Shown: positions 12,632 to 23,951, counted from the stretch's first letter. The stretch: DNA of 64,000 bases from Limnanthes douglasii subsp. nivea (GCA_036936605.1 JAUPFV010000004.1:298014009-298078008); one strand, 5' to 3'. Notes: generated by a model from the sequence alone, not told the origin. Made by a program: numbers and translations.

Positions 12632-12762
12632 ACGCCTCTTTTATGTTTAATTTGGGTTTGACCCTTAATTTGTTGTAATTTTTCAATTTTGGTCGAACAG
12701 GCCAGTAATGTTTTTTCTTTGGCCTTATCAATAAAAATCTTTTCGAATAAAATAAAAATAAA

Positions 12763-12917
12763 TTCGTAATGAGGTGGCTATTAATATAAACTGAGTAAAT
12801 ATATTAAAGATTTAATTCTCAGCAGGTAAAAAGGACGCTAATCAGCATTTACCATCTACATTCTTAAATTTGAAGGGAGTCGAAAGGTTAATCCCACGGA
12901 CGGAGGCAAAATCGACG
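12763..12917 (+). promoter_or_regulatory. Short 5' region of the MBD4-like gene
   Basis: Only about 155 bases separate the LINE tail from the gene's first in-frame ATG. The stretch is AT-rich (for example TAATATAAACTGAGTAAATAT) without a clear TATA box. Part of the native promoter may therefore lie within or beyond the LINE, or have been displaced by it. Confidence 0.35.
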
Positions 12918-15780
12918 ATGACAAAGGCAGAGGGTGCATCGGAAAGACCTAGAAGCGCGAACAAATGCGAACCAAAATCTAGAGTGGTCTCACCTTATTT
13001 CTTGTTAAATATCTTTCCTGACTCGGTATACCAGAAGGAACAACCGAGAAGAATCTCTCCTTATTTCGATAAGGTAAGCACTGATAATCCCTACTCTGTT
13101 TCAATTTCTAATGTAGAAAGTAGTAAAATTTTGATTGACGCTGCTTATAAATCTGGTTCCAAGAAGAGAAATCTAGGGTTTGAGATTGAGATGAATCAGT
13201 CTGTTAAGAGGAATGAGTTGTGTGGTATGGTAGAAGAAAAGGGTAGTGTATTGATTGAAAAAAGGTTGGATTTTGAAATAGAAAACGGAGGAGTTTTGGC
13301 TGATAGTTGCAGTAAGAAAAAGAAAAAGAAAAAGTTGAAAGTGGAAGATGTAGAACTTGTTGGTGCCGAATCCCAACTCGAAAAGAAGGAAGAAATCAAA
13401 ACTGAAATGTACAAAGAGGGAGATGCAGGAAAAATAGGGAGAAGAAAGAAAAGTAGTCGGAGGGAGCACAAAAACAGTGATGGTGTGGAAGAAATGAGAG
13501 TTCACAATCATGAGCTTAAAGATGAATTACAAGAAGCTGAATCTACGGGTATTCACACGGTTAAGGTTTCTCCGTATTTTGAACAAGTTAAAAAGAGAGT
13601 GCGAAAGACTCCTCTGAAAAGTAGTAGGAGGGCAAACAAAAACAGTGATGGTGTAGAAGAGATGATAGTTCAAAATCATGAGCTTAAAGATGAATTACAA
13701 GAAGCTGAATCTACGGGTATTCACACGGTTAAGGTTTCTCCGTATTTTGAACAAGTGAAAAAGAGAGTGCGAAAGACTCCTCTGAAAAGTAGTAGGAAGG
13801 CAAACAAAAACAGTGATGGTGTGGAAGAGATGATAGTTCAAAATCATGAGCTTAAAGATGAATTACAAGAAGCTGAATCTACGGGTATTCACACGGTTAA
13901 GGTTTCTCCGTATTTTGAACAAGTGAAAAAGAGAGTGCGAAAGACTCCTCTGAAAAGTAGTAGGAAGGCAAACAAAAACAGTGATGGTGTGGAAGAGATG
14001 ATATTTCAAAATCATGAGCTTAAAGATGAATTACAAGGAACTGAATGGGTGGGAATTCAGACGGTTGAGGTTTCTCCTTATTTTGAACAAGCTAAAAAGA
14101 GAGTGCGAAAGACTCATTTGAAATGTAGTAGGAAGAAACAAAAAAACAGCGATGGTGTGGAAGAGATGACAGTTCACAATCGCGCTCTTAAAAATGAATT
14201 GCAAGGAACTGAATCGGGGGGATCCTACACGGTTAAGGTTTCTCCTTATTTTGAACAAGTGAACAATAGTGCGCGAGAGACTCCTTTGAAAAGTAGTAGG
14301 AAGGAACACAAAGACAGTTATGGTGTGGACGAGATGATAGTTTACAATCATGAGCTTAAAGATGAATTACAAGGAACTGAATCGGTGGGAGTTCACAAGG
14401 TTAAGGTTTCTCCTTATTTTGAACAAGTGAAAAAGAGAGTGCGGAAGACTCCTTCTAAAAGTAGTAGGAAGGAATACAAAAACAGTGATGGTGTGGAAGA
14501 AATGAGAATGCACCGTCACGAGCTTAAAGATGAATTACAAGAAGCTGAATCTACGGGTATTCACACAGTTAAGGTTTCTCCATATTTTAAACAAGTGAAA
14601 AAAAGAGTGCGAAAGACTCCTCTGAAAAGTAGTAGGAAGGAAAACAAAAACAGTGATGGTGTGGAAGAAATGAGAGTTCACAATCATGAGCATAAAGATC
14701 ATTTACAAGAAACTGAAGCGGGGGGAATTCATACGGTTAAGGTTTCTCCTTATTTTGAACAAGTGAAAAAGAGAGTACAAAAGACTCCTTTGAAAAGTAG
14801 TAGGAAGGAACACAAAAACAGTGATGGTGTGGAAGAAATGATAGTTCAGAATCATCAGTTTAAAGATAATTTACAAGGAACTGAATCGGTGGGAACTCAC
14901 ACGGTTAAGGTTTCTCCTTATTTTGAACAAGTGAAAAAGAGAGTGCGAAAGACTCCTTTGAAAAGTAGTAGGAAGGAACACCAAAACAGTGATGGTGTGG
15001 AAGAGATGATAGTTCAGAATCATGAGTTTAAAGATGAATTACAAGGAACTGAATCTGTGGGAATTCAAACGGTTAGGGTTTCTCCTTATTTTAAACAATC
15101 GAAAAAGAGAGTGCGAAAGACTCCTTTGAAAAGTCCTACTCTCTCCGCTGCTGAGAAGCGCGATGAGGCTTACAAAAGAAAGAGCCCCGATAACAGATGG
15201 AAGCCCCCTCCCTCTCCGTTTGGTCTCCTGCAAGAAAATCATGCCCATGACCCCTGGAGGGTCATGCTCATATGCATGCTCCTCAATAAAACCTCCGGCT
15301 TACAGGTTTTCAACTTTTTCTTTTTTTTTAAAAGAAAAATTTATAATTTAACTTAGTTTCCTACTCTTGATTATGGTGCAATAGGCTGGCAGAGTTATAT
15401 CGGAGCTGTTCTTTTTGTGTCCCGATGCTAAGACTGCAACCCAAGTTAGCAAAGATGACATAGAGAAAACGATACAGACACTAGGACTTCAAAGGAAACG
15501 AGCTGCGATGATACAACGTTTTTCTCAAGAATATCTATTGGATACCTGGACTTATGTCACCGAGCTTCATGGCATTGGAAAGTATACCTTTTTACCTTAT
15601 GCTTCTCATCGTTTTCATTACTTTTTGTAATTTTAATATTTTCATGTTAATCTGGGTAGGTATGCAGCTGATGCTTATGCTATATTCTGCTCTGGAATGT
15701 GGGAACGGGTGAAACCAGTTGATCACATGTTAAACTACTACTGGGAATTTCTCCGCACTAAGAAAAGTTCATTAGACTAG
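12918..15780 (+). CDS. MBD4L: MBD4-like DNA glycosylase (HhH-GPD), three exons
   Basis: Exons are 12918-15305, 15385-15581 and 15660-15780, joined at GT-AG introns in consistent phase (901 residues). The family removes T or U mispaired with G, the product of 5-methylcytosine or cytosine deamination, in base-excision repair in the nucleus. The C-terminal domain begins [31 protein letters not shown]. It continues with the helix-hairpin-helix [16 protein letters not shown] and ends [15 protein letters not shown], whose D is the expected catalytic aspartate. As in plant MBD4L, there is no methyl-CpG-binding domain. The N-terminal part is lysine-rich (an [10 protein letters not shown] run, possible nuclear signal) and holds twelve SPYF motifs, ten inside a 56-residue tandem repeat. 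I chose the ATG at 12918; the frame is open a little upstream but without ATG. It looks intact. Confidence 0.88.
13449..15128 (+). repeat. Ten tandem 168-bp (56-residue) repeats in MBD4L exon 1
   Basis: Exactly ten units of 168 bases stay in frame. Each unit reads roughly [16 protein letters not shown], then an HELKDELQ segment, then [17 protein letters not shown]. Units 1-3 differ by only a few bases, and unit 7 shares the [11 protein letters not shown] variant with them, so recent expansion or conversion is likely. The repeats are charged and hydrophilic and probably disordered. Confidence 0.95.
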
Positions 15781-16501
15781 TTTTTTATCTAGTTTAAATA
15801 TAAGTTAGGTGTGGGTATATTATAAAAGAGAGATAAGAATGACAGTCGGTTGAGCGAGAGGATTTTTGGCCTAAGTGCTTTCCACCTCTCTAAGTTTATT
15901 ATATGCAACTGTTTTTTAGTCAGTGTCAGCATAGTGTTACAGTCTTATTACTAGTATTTTAATTTTGCTTAAAGTATGATCTCAAAATCCATAAGTTAAC
16001 GGATAATGACTATGCTAGGGGTATGCGGCTCAGCTAAAGTATCACATTTACCCCGTTGTAATAACCCAGAGGTAAGTGGCGACCCGGTTCAAGAATGAAG
16101 TTCAAAACTTAATTAGTGACAAAAGTTCGAAGTTCATTTGAACACATTTCCTAAAACATTCAATTTCATTTGAACACAGGACCTAAACCGACCCATTTTT
16201 GCTCGTTTTATGTTGGGTTGAACTGTAATTCCATTTCCTTCAGGCCACAAATATCTGGGACCTAACCCTATATTCTCGTGTCAGTTTACATGTCTAGTGT
16301 CATACATTGGCAGCCTTATTTGTAAGCACAAAAAAAAAGTAGCTTGTTGTCCCCAACTTCCACTACAAATACATTAAACCCAAGTTTTGTCAAAAAAACC
16401 CTTTGAAGTTTCATAAGACTTTCACAGGTGGTTATTATTATGACATAATGTCGCTAGATTCTAAAAAAACCGATGAAAAAGTTGCAAAATTGAGAATTTA
16501 C
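15781..16501. other. Downstream region of MBD4L, no gene seen
   Basis: It probably holds the 3' UTR and intergenic DNA. Two short related stretches (CATTTGAACACATTTCCTAAAA near 16134 and CATTTGAACACAGGACCTAAAC near 16168) form a small direct repeat. No further ORF or RNA gene was recognised. Confidence 0.5.
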
Positions 16502-16736
16502 CTATTAAGATGTTGAGATGTGTTACAAGGAAGCGAAAGGGGAGTAGTAGTAATAGTATTAGCTCTTACAATATTGGGTTCTAGACAGAAACCAAGAGCG
16601 TCCAAGTGATTGTCCTCCTGTCTGAAGAAAAGTTTTGCTGTCATCTCTAACCTTCTTTCCTTGATGTAGAACGCCAACGCGTAGTCCACCTCGGAGTATA
16701 CTTGTCACTGCCTTCAAAACTGTCCTCTACAAGAAT
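16502..16736 (-). pseudogene. Orphan exon resembling a telomere-repeat-binding (TRP/TBP1) protein, frameshifted
   Basis: From an acceptor (TTCTTGTAG ending at 16737) the minus strand reads RTVLKAVTSILRGGLRVGVL, then HQGKKVRDDSKTFLQTG. A frame shift follows, then EDNHLDALGFCLEPN and later LSLPCNTSQHLNR, before a GTAAAT donor at 16501. From memory this matches the ubiquitin-like domain exon of plant telomere-repeat-binding proteins, which have LRVGVL-QGKKVRDDNKTL and LGF-LEP. Those proteins bind telomeric DNA through a C-terminal Myb domain. No Myb exon or other exon was found nearby on the minus strand. I infer an isolated, broken gene fragment; it could also be a remnant carried by a transposon. 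Confidence 0.6.
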
Positions 16737-17704
16737 GAATAGATCAAAGGTGTTTAAAAGCCGAATATAAGACTAAGGGATCATTTGGTTCCCTACTTAC
16801 AAAATATAAAAAACTAGCTTGCAATAAGGTAGCGGAAAAAGTTAGTTTACTTAGAAAAGTCAATTTGTTAATTGCATTGTAAACACCAACTTTTAATGTC
16901 AAACATGGGGTACATTGAAACTAGATCATTTGAAAATTCCTGATTTTAAAGTTTTGTTTGTTTTCAACTGTAACTAGATGTTTATGTTTTTAAGCTGCTT
17001 GCAGAATCATACCTTTTTTCATACGAACAAAAACTGTTGACCATATTTGGTCATCTGAAGGTGCTAAAGTTTATAGGCTCAATATAAACTCATAATTTGA
17101 GTTGTACTGATTTACTAAGACTATTTTGAATTAAAAAAAGGGAAGAAAGATTGTGCTGGTTGTTTCTGTTTCTTGGCCAGTCTAAAGTAACATGATAATT
17201 GCCATGCGTTGCTTGGCTCCGACTGCGTTCGCTTGTCTCTTGATCCAGAAGTCGGCAATCGGTGGTGTCGAAGGCTGGGCTGTTTCTGTTTCTCGGCCAG
17301 TCTAAAATAACAACTTATACAATTTTTATTTGCAATTTTGATAAGAAATTCTTTTTACGACCTTGGATAAAGTTTTACAAATAAAAAAAAACACCATTCA
17401 AATTTCACACAAGATATCAAATATAATTGAGTGATAGCTTCCAATACAAACAATTAGAAATTAAATGTTTATTTGATAAATTTAATAAATAATAAATGAA
17501 TAGAAAGCTAAAAAGTATTAGAATTCCTCGTATATACCAACTACGTGAACAGTCATTTTTGTATTATTTTTGTTTATGTGTCAACAATATAACATTCTAG
17601 TTTTTCAATGTCCAATGGCACCAAATAACTTTTAATGTTTTCCAATACCACCAAGTGGTCTTCTATGTTTTAAAAAAAATTGTATTTTTAATCCTAGTTA
17701 ATTA
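16737..17704. other. Intergenic region with a short direct repeat
   Basis: No gene was recognised. A stretch reading TGTTTCTGTTTC-TGGCCAGTCTAAA-TAACA occurs near 17159 and again near 17280, about 121 bases apart. The remainder is AT-rich flank of E2. Confidence 0.5.
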
Positions 17705-18077
17705 TGATGAGGGAGATTAAAAGACATGGAGAAAATTGTAAAGAAGAAGTCTAATTGGAGAAAATTGTAAAGAAGAAATCTGATAGGGGAAAATCGCATA
17801 GGATAATGAAGTAGTACCTATTGTGAGGAGGTAAAAAGATATAGGGACCAATAATGTAATTAATAGGAAATGAAGCGTGTGGGGCCTGCAATTGTACTAT
17901 ATAAGGACCACACACGCTTCACAGATCCCAAGGATAATTTTACGACTTTCTCTCTTTACTTAAGATAAACTGCACTTTCTCTCTCTAAAAAGATACCTAA
18001 ATTCAGTACTTAATCCAATCTAGCACTAAGAAATCTTCGTATCACAAAATCACCCCGAGCGTTTCTAAAACTCTTCA
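17705..18077 (+). repeat. E2 5' LTR (373 bp)
   Basis: It starts TGATGAGGGAG and ends CTCTTCA. The TATA box TATATAAG is at 17898-17905. An imperfect inverted repeat (AAGCGTGTGGGGCC and GGACCACACACGCTT) flanks the TATA box. The U3 start holds two copies of a 29-bp unit beginning GAGAAAATTGTAAAG; the 3' LTR has three. Confidence 0.95.
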
Positions 18078-18078
18078 G

Positions 18079-18096
18079 TGGCGCCGTCTGTGGGAA
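18079..18096 (+). promoter_or_regulatory. E2 primer-binding site
   Basis: TGGCGCCGTCTGTGGGAA follows the LTR end by one base. The first nine bases fit the complement of a plant tRNA-Asp 3' end, and the rest fits less well. E4, E5 and M1 use the identical PBS. Confidence 0.8.
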
Positions 18097-18125
18097 GCAA
18101 AGATTGTTCTGACGAGAATCGCTTG

Positions 18126-19733
18126 ATGGAAATAATTTCTATTCCGAGGGAAGTTATGGAGGAGCAAGGGGACGATTTTGTTAACAATTGCGAGGAGAAT
18201 CTCGTGGGCGTCGATTACCAGAACGACATGGAGTACGATGCACGTGGGGGCCAACGAGTCGGAGACACTTTCGATGACTCAGATCTGTTGGCTCGAAGGA
18301 ATGAGCTGTTGCTGGAGATCGAAAGATTGAAGGCAGAAAAAGAAACTGTACAGGCAAATCTTCGCTCCGAGATAAGGCGGGAACATGACAGTGGAAAAGA
18401 GGAGCGTGAAACCGATATTCGCCCCAAAGCCAGAGACGACAAGTACAAGGGATACGAACGACGATCGTCGAGGAGGAGAGAAAAGCGACATTTGGATTCG
18501 CCTGACTCGAGCGATTATTCTCGATATAGCTCGTCGGAGTCATCTCCTAGGAGAAATCACAGAAAGAAAAAGCACGGTCGAGGACACACTTATTACCGAA
18601 GGGGAAGAAGCTCGGAGAGGAGGTCTCCGAGGGAGAAGAGTTACCGTGCTCGGGTTGATGAGCGGGCTTATGGCCAAGCAAAGTTTCCTGTTAGAAAAGA
18701 AGACGTGGGCCCGCGAAATTCGGAGTGGCAGCATCAATATACTCTGCCATCCGAGGAAGGATTGTATTTTTCGAGCAACGGAAATTTAAGATCCAACGTT
18801 TATCGTACGGGTCATAATTGGAGAGCCTTCCCTTTGTCCCCGGATATTTTGGTGGGAAACCTCCCAAAGCATCTCGGTATCTCGAAGTTAGAAAAGTTCG
18901 ATGGGACGCAAGACCCGGATAATCACATCGAACAATTCAAAAACTTTATGATTAATTTCGATGACGATGATAAATTGTTGTGCAGAGCGTTTTCTCAGAC
19001 CTTCAAGGGGGTAGCTTCCAAATGGTATAATAGGCTCCCGCAGGGCTCCATAAAAAATTTCGACATGTTCTGGAATATCTTCAGACAACACTTTGTGGGG
19101 AGCAAAAAGTTCAGAGCTAACGGAGACACGATAATCTATAGGTTGGGGAGAGCTTGAAGAATTACACCAATAGGTTTGTCAAAACGAAAACGAACCTGGA
19201 GTATTGTAAAGACTCAGTGGCGCTTGCAGCTTTCAGGATGGGCCTACTCCCCGAATTATTAAAGGATACGGTGGCAGAGAGTCAAGCCATGACCTTTGGA
19301 GCATTGTTGGATGAGGTGGAGAAGAGAATTCTAGTGGAGGAGACTCAAGCATCAGAGAAAGGATCCGGGGATCAATTGGATCAGAATCAGTTTCAGAGAT
19401 CTGAGCTGAGTAATCAAGGGCCCGTGCAAATGTTCAGACCAAGAACACGGGACAGTATCCGCCGAGGCAGAAAATACACTCACAATATTATGGCAACCAG
19501 CAAAATTACAATCAGGGGGCCAGACTAATATCGAATAAGTGGACTCGACCGGACTACTTTGCGGAATTAACAGAGAATGTTGCTGCCATATTTGATAAGG
19601 CGAGATCCACAGTGCCCTTCAGAAAACCTTTTCCTATTCAGACTCCGAGGGAAAGTCGAAGTGTTAACAAGTATTGCAAGTATCACGAAGATATTGGGCA
19701 TGACACCAAAAACTGCATAGCCTTAAAAAAAGA
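18126..19733 (+). pseudogene. E2 gag, frameshifted
   Basis: I chose ATG 18126 (MEIISIPREVMEEQ); reading further upstream would enter the PBS. The N-terminal part is a charged coiled coil (LLARRNELLLEIERLKAEKE) followed by an arginine-rich stretch. The Retrotrans_gag core (LEKFDGTQDPDNHIEQFKNF, then WYNRLPQGSIKNF, then FVGSKKF) is at about 18885-19120. A frame shift near 19150 (at GESLKNYTNRF) and more near 19530-19730 break the frame. The end carries the knuckle CKYHEDIGHDTKNC (about 19676-19717), spaced C-x2-H-x4-H-x4-C instead of CCHC. Gag would form the virus-like particle. Confidence 0.85.
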
Positions 19734-22700
19734 ATGCAAGCTTTGATCGAGAATGGAATGTTGTTGAAGTTTGTTAAAAAGCACACTCAGAAAAATGTTG
19801 TGGTGAAAGCTGTTCCAAAGAACACTGATACAGCCATGGTAATTTCCGAAGAGGTCGATGATTTTGACATCGAAAAAGAATATTTGGATCCCAAGAAGGG
19901 GAGGAACAATGTCAATATGGCGGAAGAGGTTATTCCGAGGGGAACGGTGAACAACCTCTGTGCTTTCTTTGACTCACTGGCAATCTTTGGAGGAGACACT
20001 ATTGCAGGAAATTCCAACAGCTCGCGGAAGAGACATATGGTCCACCTCACTACCCAGATCGAAGTGGGGGTGTCAGCGCAAATGCACCGCTTACCTTCCC
20101 CCATTATTTGTTTTGATGACGATGATATGCGAAATATTGCGGGCCCGCATGAGGATGCGGTGGTGATTGTTGCGGGTATCGCTGGTGATCAAGTTCAGAA
20201 GATACTTATCGATACAGGAAGTTCAGCAAACATTTTGTTTATGAGCACTTACAGGAGAATTTCCGACCCACCGGTTATAAGACGTTCCGACAGAACCATA
20301 GTGGGCTTTACCGGCGCCACAGCAGTGGTGGTCGGGGAATTTCAATGCGTGGTCGAGTTGGGCCGAGGGCCATTCAAGAAAGAGGTAGAAGTACTGTTTA
20401 TTGCCGTCGACGCGCCAATGTCGTATAACGCTATTCTGGGTCGCTCTTGGTTGTCCCGGATGCATGGTGTAATTTCGACGGTGCATCAGTGTCTAAAGTA
20501 TGTGGTAGGGAACGATGTTGGGATAATCAGAAGCAGCCAAAAAATGGCCCGCGAATGTTACCAGATAGCCTTATCCTCGAGGGGAGTTCGGGGAGAAACG
20601 TCGGATAAAGCATATCAATTAAAAGGGCCTTCCTCTGAAATCATCCCATATGATGATCCGAGGGAGACCCCCGGATTTCTGGTTCCAGAAGAAGATTCCG
20701 AAGCACATGAATTTGAGAGTGGCAAATCTCTGAAGATCGGAGTAAAACTTCCTTTGGAATTCAGAGAAAGGTTAATTTCGTTTTTATCTCACAAACTCAA
20801 TATGTTTGCTTGGTGTGCACCGGATGTCACGGGAGTACCATCGGAAGTCATCTGTCATAAACTTGCGGTACGACTTGATGTCAGACCTATTGTCCAGAAG
20901 AGGAGACCCGTTTCTCCGGAGAAGGCTATAACTATTCTTTTGGAAGTAGAAAGGTTGCTAAGCATAGGCCACATTCGTGAGTCGCATTATCCTGTATGGG
21001 CCTCGAATCCGGTCTTGGTTAGGAAGAAGAATGGCAAGTGGAGAATGTGTGTTGACTTTACAGATTTAAACAAAGCTTGCCCTAAAGATCCGTTTCCGGT
21101 GCCACGTATTGATCAGTTGGTAGATTCGACCTCAGGAAATCGATTGTTGTCCTTCATGGACGCGTATTCTGGGTATAATCAAATCCGATTGGATACTCAT
21201 GATGAAGAAAGCACGTCGTTTATTACCGGGAGAGGGTTGTACTGTTACAAGGTTATGCCATTCGGCTTGAAAAATGCGGGGGCAACTTGTCAGCGCTTAG
21301 TCAACAAAAATTTTGAGGACCAGATTGGTCGGAATATTGAGGCATATATTGATGATATGTTAGTCAAGAGTTTGCAGGACGAAGATTATTTTGCGGACTT
21401 GGAGGAGACTTTCAATAATTTGAGGAAGGTCAATTTGAAGCTGAACCCGGAAAAGTGTATTTTTGGGGTTCGATCGGGCAAGTTCCTAGGGTATATGATC
21501 AGTGAGCGAGGTATCGAGGCTGACCCGGATCAAATAAAGGCTTTAATCACCATGACTCCACCTCGAAATATCAAGGAAGTCCAAATCTTGACAGGGAGAT
21601 TAGCAGCATTGAATAGGTTCATTTCTCGGTCCTCGGACAAATGTGCACCTTTCTTTAAGGTACTGCGGAATGCCAAACAATTTAATTGGACCGATGAATG
21701 TTCAGCAGATTTTCAAAAAATTCAGGAATATTTGACGTCTCCTGATATACTGTCTAAACCATTGTTGGGGGAAAGATTGATCGTCTATGTAGCGGTGTCG
21801 GATTGTGCGGTCAGTGCTGTTCTACTTCGCAAAGAGGAATCTCTTCTGAAACCTATCTATTATGTCAGTAAGAGTTTGTTGGATGCGGAGAAGCGATATC
21901 TTAAGTTGGAGAAGGTAGCATTGGCATTGGTAACGGCTGCTCGAAAAATGCGACCTTACTTCTAGGCACATCCTATAGTTGTTCGGACAACTTTCCCCCT
22001 AAAAGGTTTGTTCCAGAGGCCTGATGTCTCTGGAAGAATGACTAAATGGTCAGTAGAACTATGAGATTTTGACATAGCATTTGAGCCTCGAACGTCAATA
22101 AAAGCTCAAGTTTTGGCTGATTTTTTGGTCGAATTCCACTCTGACAGAGAGGATGAAAAGGTCGTTGGCCATTTTGATGAAACGGAATGGTTGGTACGAA
22201 CGGATGGGGGGTCAAATATTTCTGCAAGTGGGGCAGGTGTCCAACTGATTTCTCCGGAGGGGATAGCTATGTTCCAAGCTATTCGGTTTGGTTTAAGGCA
22301 ACAAACAATGAAGCAGAGTATGAAGCTGCATTGGCGGGTTTACGTTTAGCTCAGATATATGGGGCCAAAAAGGTGAAACTAATCAGCGATTCACAGTTGG
22401 TGATAACCCAAGCTTTGGGAGAGTCCGAGGCCAGAAAAGATACGCTGATACAGTATTTGAAAGCATTAAAAGATTTGGTGGCTGAGTTTGAGCACGATAA
22501 GTATGAACATGTTCGAAGGGAGGCAAATGTCGTCCCGGACTCTTTGGCCTCCGCCTCGCGAACGGAGGGGTACCCATGGGTCTTGATTCAGGAACGTCCC
22601 TCGATCATGCTTGATGTGGAACACGTGATGAACGTTAACGAGGAGAGCAAGGTGATCAAAGATGATTGGAGATCAACCATCATTGACTTCTTAGAAAATG

Positions 22701-23892
22701 ATACTTTGCCCGTTGGAAAGTATGAGGCTAGGAAGATTAGGTTCAAGTATCATGGATATATCATGCTGGGAGGCGCGTTGTATAAGAAATCTTTGAGTCG
22801 ACCACTATTAAGGTGCCTAAACAAGGATGAGTCGCAATTCGTCCTGTCCGAATTGCACGATGGGGAAGGCTCTGCACATTGTGGGTATAAGGCATTGATT
22901 CGTCGGGTATTTCTGGCTGGCTATTATTGGCCGACTATCGCTTCGGATGCTAAAGATTTGGTAAAAAGATGTGACACGTGTCAGCGCTATGCCAATGTGA
23001 TTCACAAGCATGGGGTATTATTGGAGAATAGTTCGGAAGCTGTCCCATTCGACCGGTGGGGGATAGATTTGGTTGGGCCTTTACCAATGGCATCCGGTGG
23101 CAGGCAAACTATAATTGTAGCAGTGGATTATTTCTCTAAGTGGGTAGAAGCAGAACCCTTAGCAGGGACAAAGGCCAAAGATACGATCAAATTTGTGGTG
23201 TCGAATATCTGCTGTCGTTTTGGTGTGCCATTGCAAATCACAACGGATAATGGGCCTCAGTTTGATAACAAGGAGTTTACAAGTTTTTGCACCTCCCGGG
23301 GCATACGACAATGTTTTTCTGCCCCATTTCATCCTCAAGCTAATGGGCAAGTGGAAGTAACCAATCGCACAATCCTCGATGGTTTGAAAAAAGAACTTGG
23401 AAGGAAAGGCAGGAAAATGGCCTGACTATTTACAAGAAGTATTGTGGGCTTACAGGACAACTCCACGGACAGCTACTGCTGCATCCCCATTTGCCTTAGT
23501 ATATGGCATGGATGTCATTGTCCCTCCAGAGATTGTTTTCCCTTCATATCGTGTGGCAACATATACAGCGGATGTGAATGACCAAAACAGAGCGTTGGCG
23601 TTAGATTTGGTTGAGGAAAAAATACAACGAGCACAGGTGACGTCCCTCCATTATCAAACTCTTATGAGGAGCCGGTATGCGTCTAAAGTAAAGCATAGAG
23701 AATTTAAGGTGGGAGACAAAGTACTACATAAAGTCTTCTTGCATACTAAAGACAAGAGTCTGGGTAAATTGGGAAGGCCCTTATGAGGTCACAGAGAAAG
23801 TAAAACCGGGAACATATCGGTTAAAAGACAAGGAAGGGCGATATCTCCGTCTACCGTGGAACATTGAGCACTTAAAGTTGTATCTCGAATGA
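19734..23892 (+). pseudogene. E2 pol: protease, RT, RNH, aRNH, integrase, with one stop and frameshifts
   Basis: The frame is open from 19734 to 21965. The protease has LIDTGSSANILF (about 20201-20240, intact active site). RT is at about 20940-21600, with KNGKWRMCVDFTDLNKACP and an intact YIDDML near 21346. A retroviral RNase H follows (SKPLLGERLIVYVAVSDCAV). TAG at 21963-21965 replaces the Q of YFQAHPIVV. A second, archaeal-type RNase H (TDGGSN, NNEAEYEAALAGL, SDSQLV) is shifted in frame near 22300. Integrase has an H-x-H/C-x2-C finger (about 22850-22990) and DDE residues in GIDLVG, TTDNGPQF and GQVEVTN. Frames shift again near 23397 and 23780. Pol ends WNIEHLKLYLE at 23892. Confidence 0.9.
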
Positions 23893-23951
23893 AAAATTAG
23901 CTAGAGCATAGCAATTGTCTTTATTTGTACATGACAGTTCCAAACATAGTG

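Larger units (their letters stand above)
9426..12762 (+). mobile_element. L1-A: 5'-truncated L1 LINE
   Basis: This non-LTR element holds only the RT, zinc-finger and RNase H parts of ORF2, then a 3' UTR ending in ATCAATAAAAATC and an A-rich tail (12739-12762). ORF1 and the endonuclease are absent, as expected for a 5'-truncated insertion. It abuts E1 gag on the left, but no matching E1 gag continues on its right, so the locus also lost DNA on the right side. No target-site duplication was identified. Confidence 0.75.

Noticed and set aside
13173..13511. Minus-strand frames opposite the lysine-rich part of MBD4L
   Set aside because: The phenylalanine and leucine runs are the shadow of AAG/AAA lysine codons on the plus strand.
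17159..17311. Possible tRNA or small RNA gene between the two TGTTTCTGTTTC repeats
   Set aside because: No cloverleaf, box A/B pair or terminator could be drawn; only a short direct repeat is supported.
18078..18125. GTG start giving a longer E2 gag that includes the PBS
   Set aside because: The PBS is part of the untranslated leader; ATG 18126 is the first AUG in that frame.
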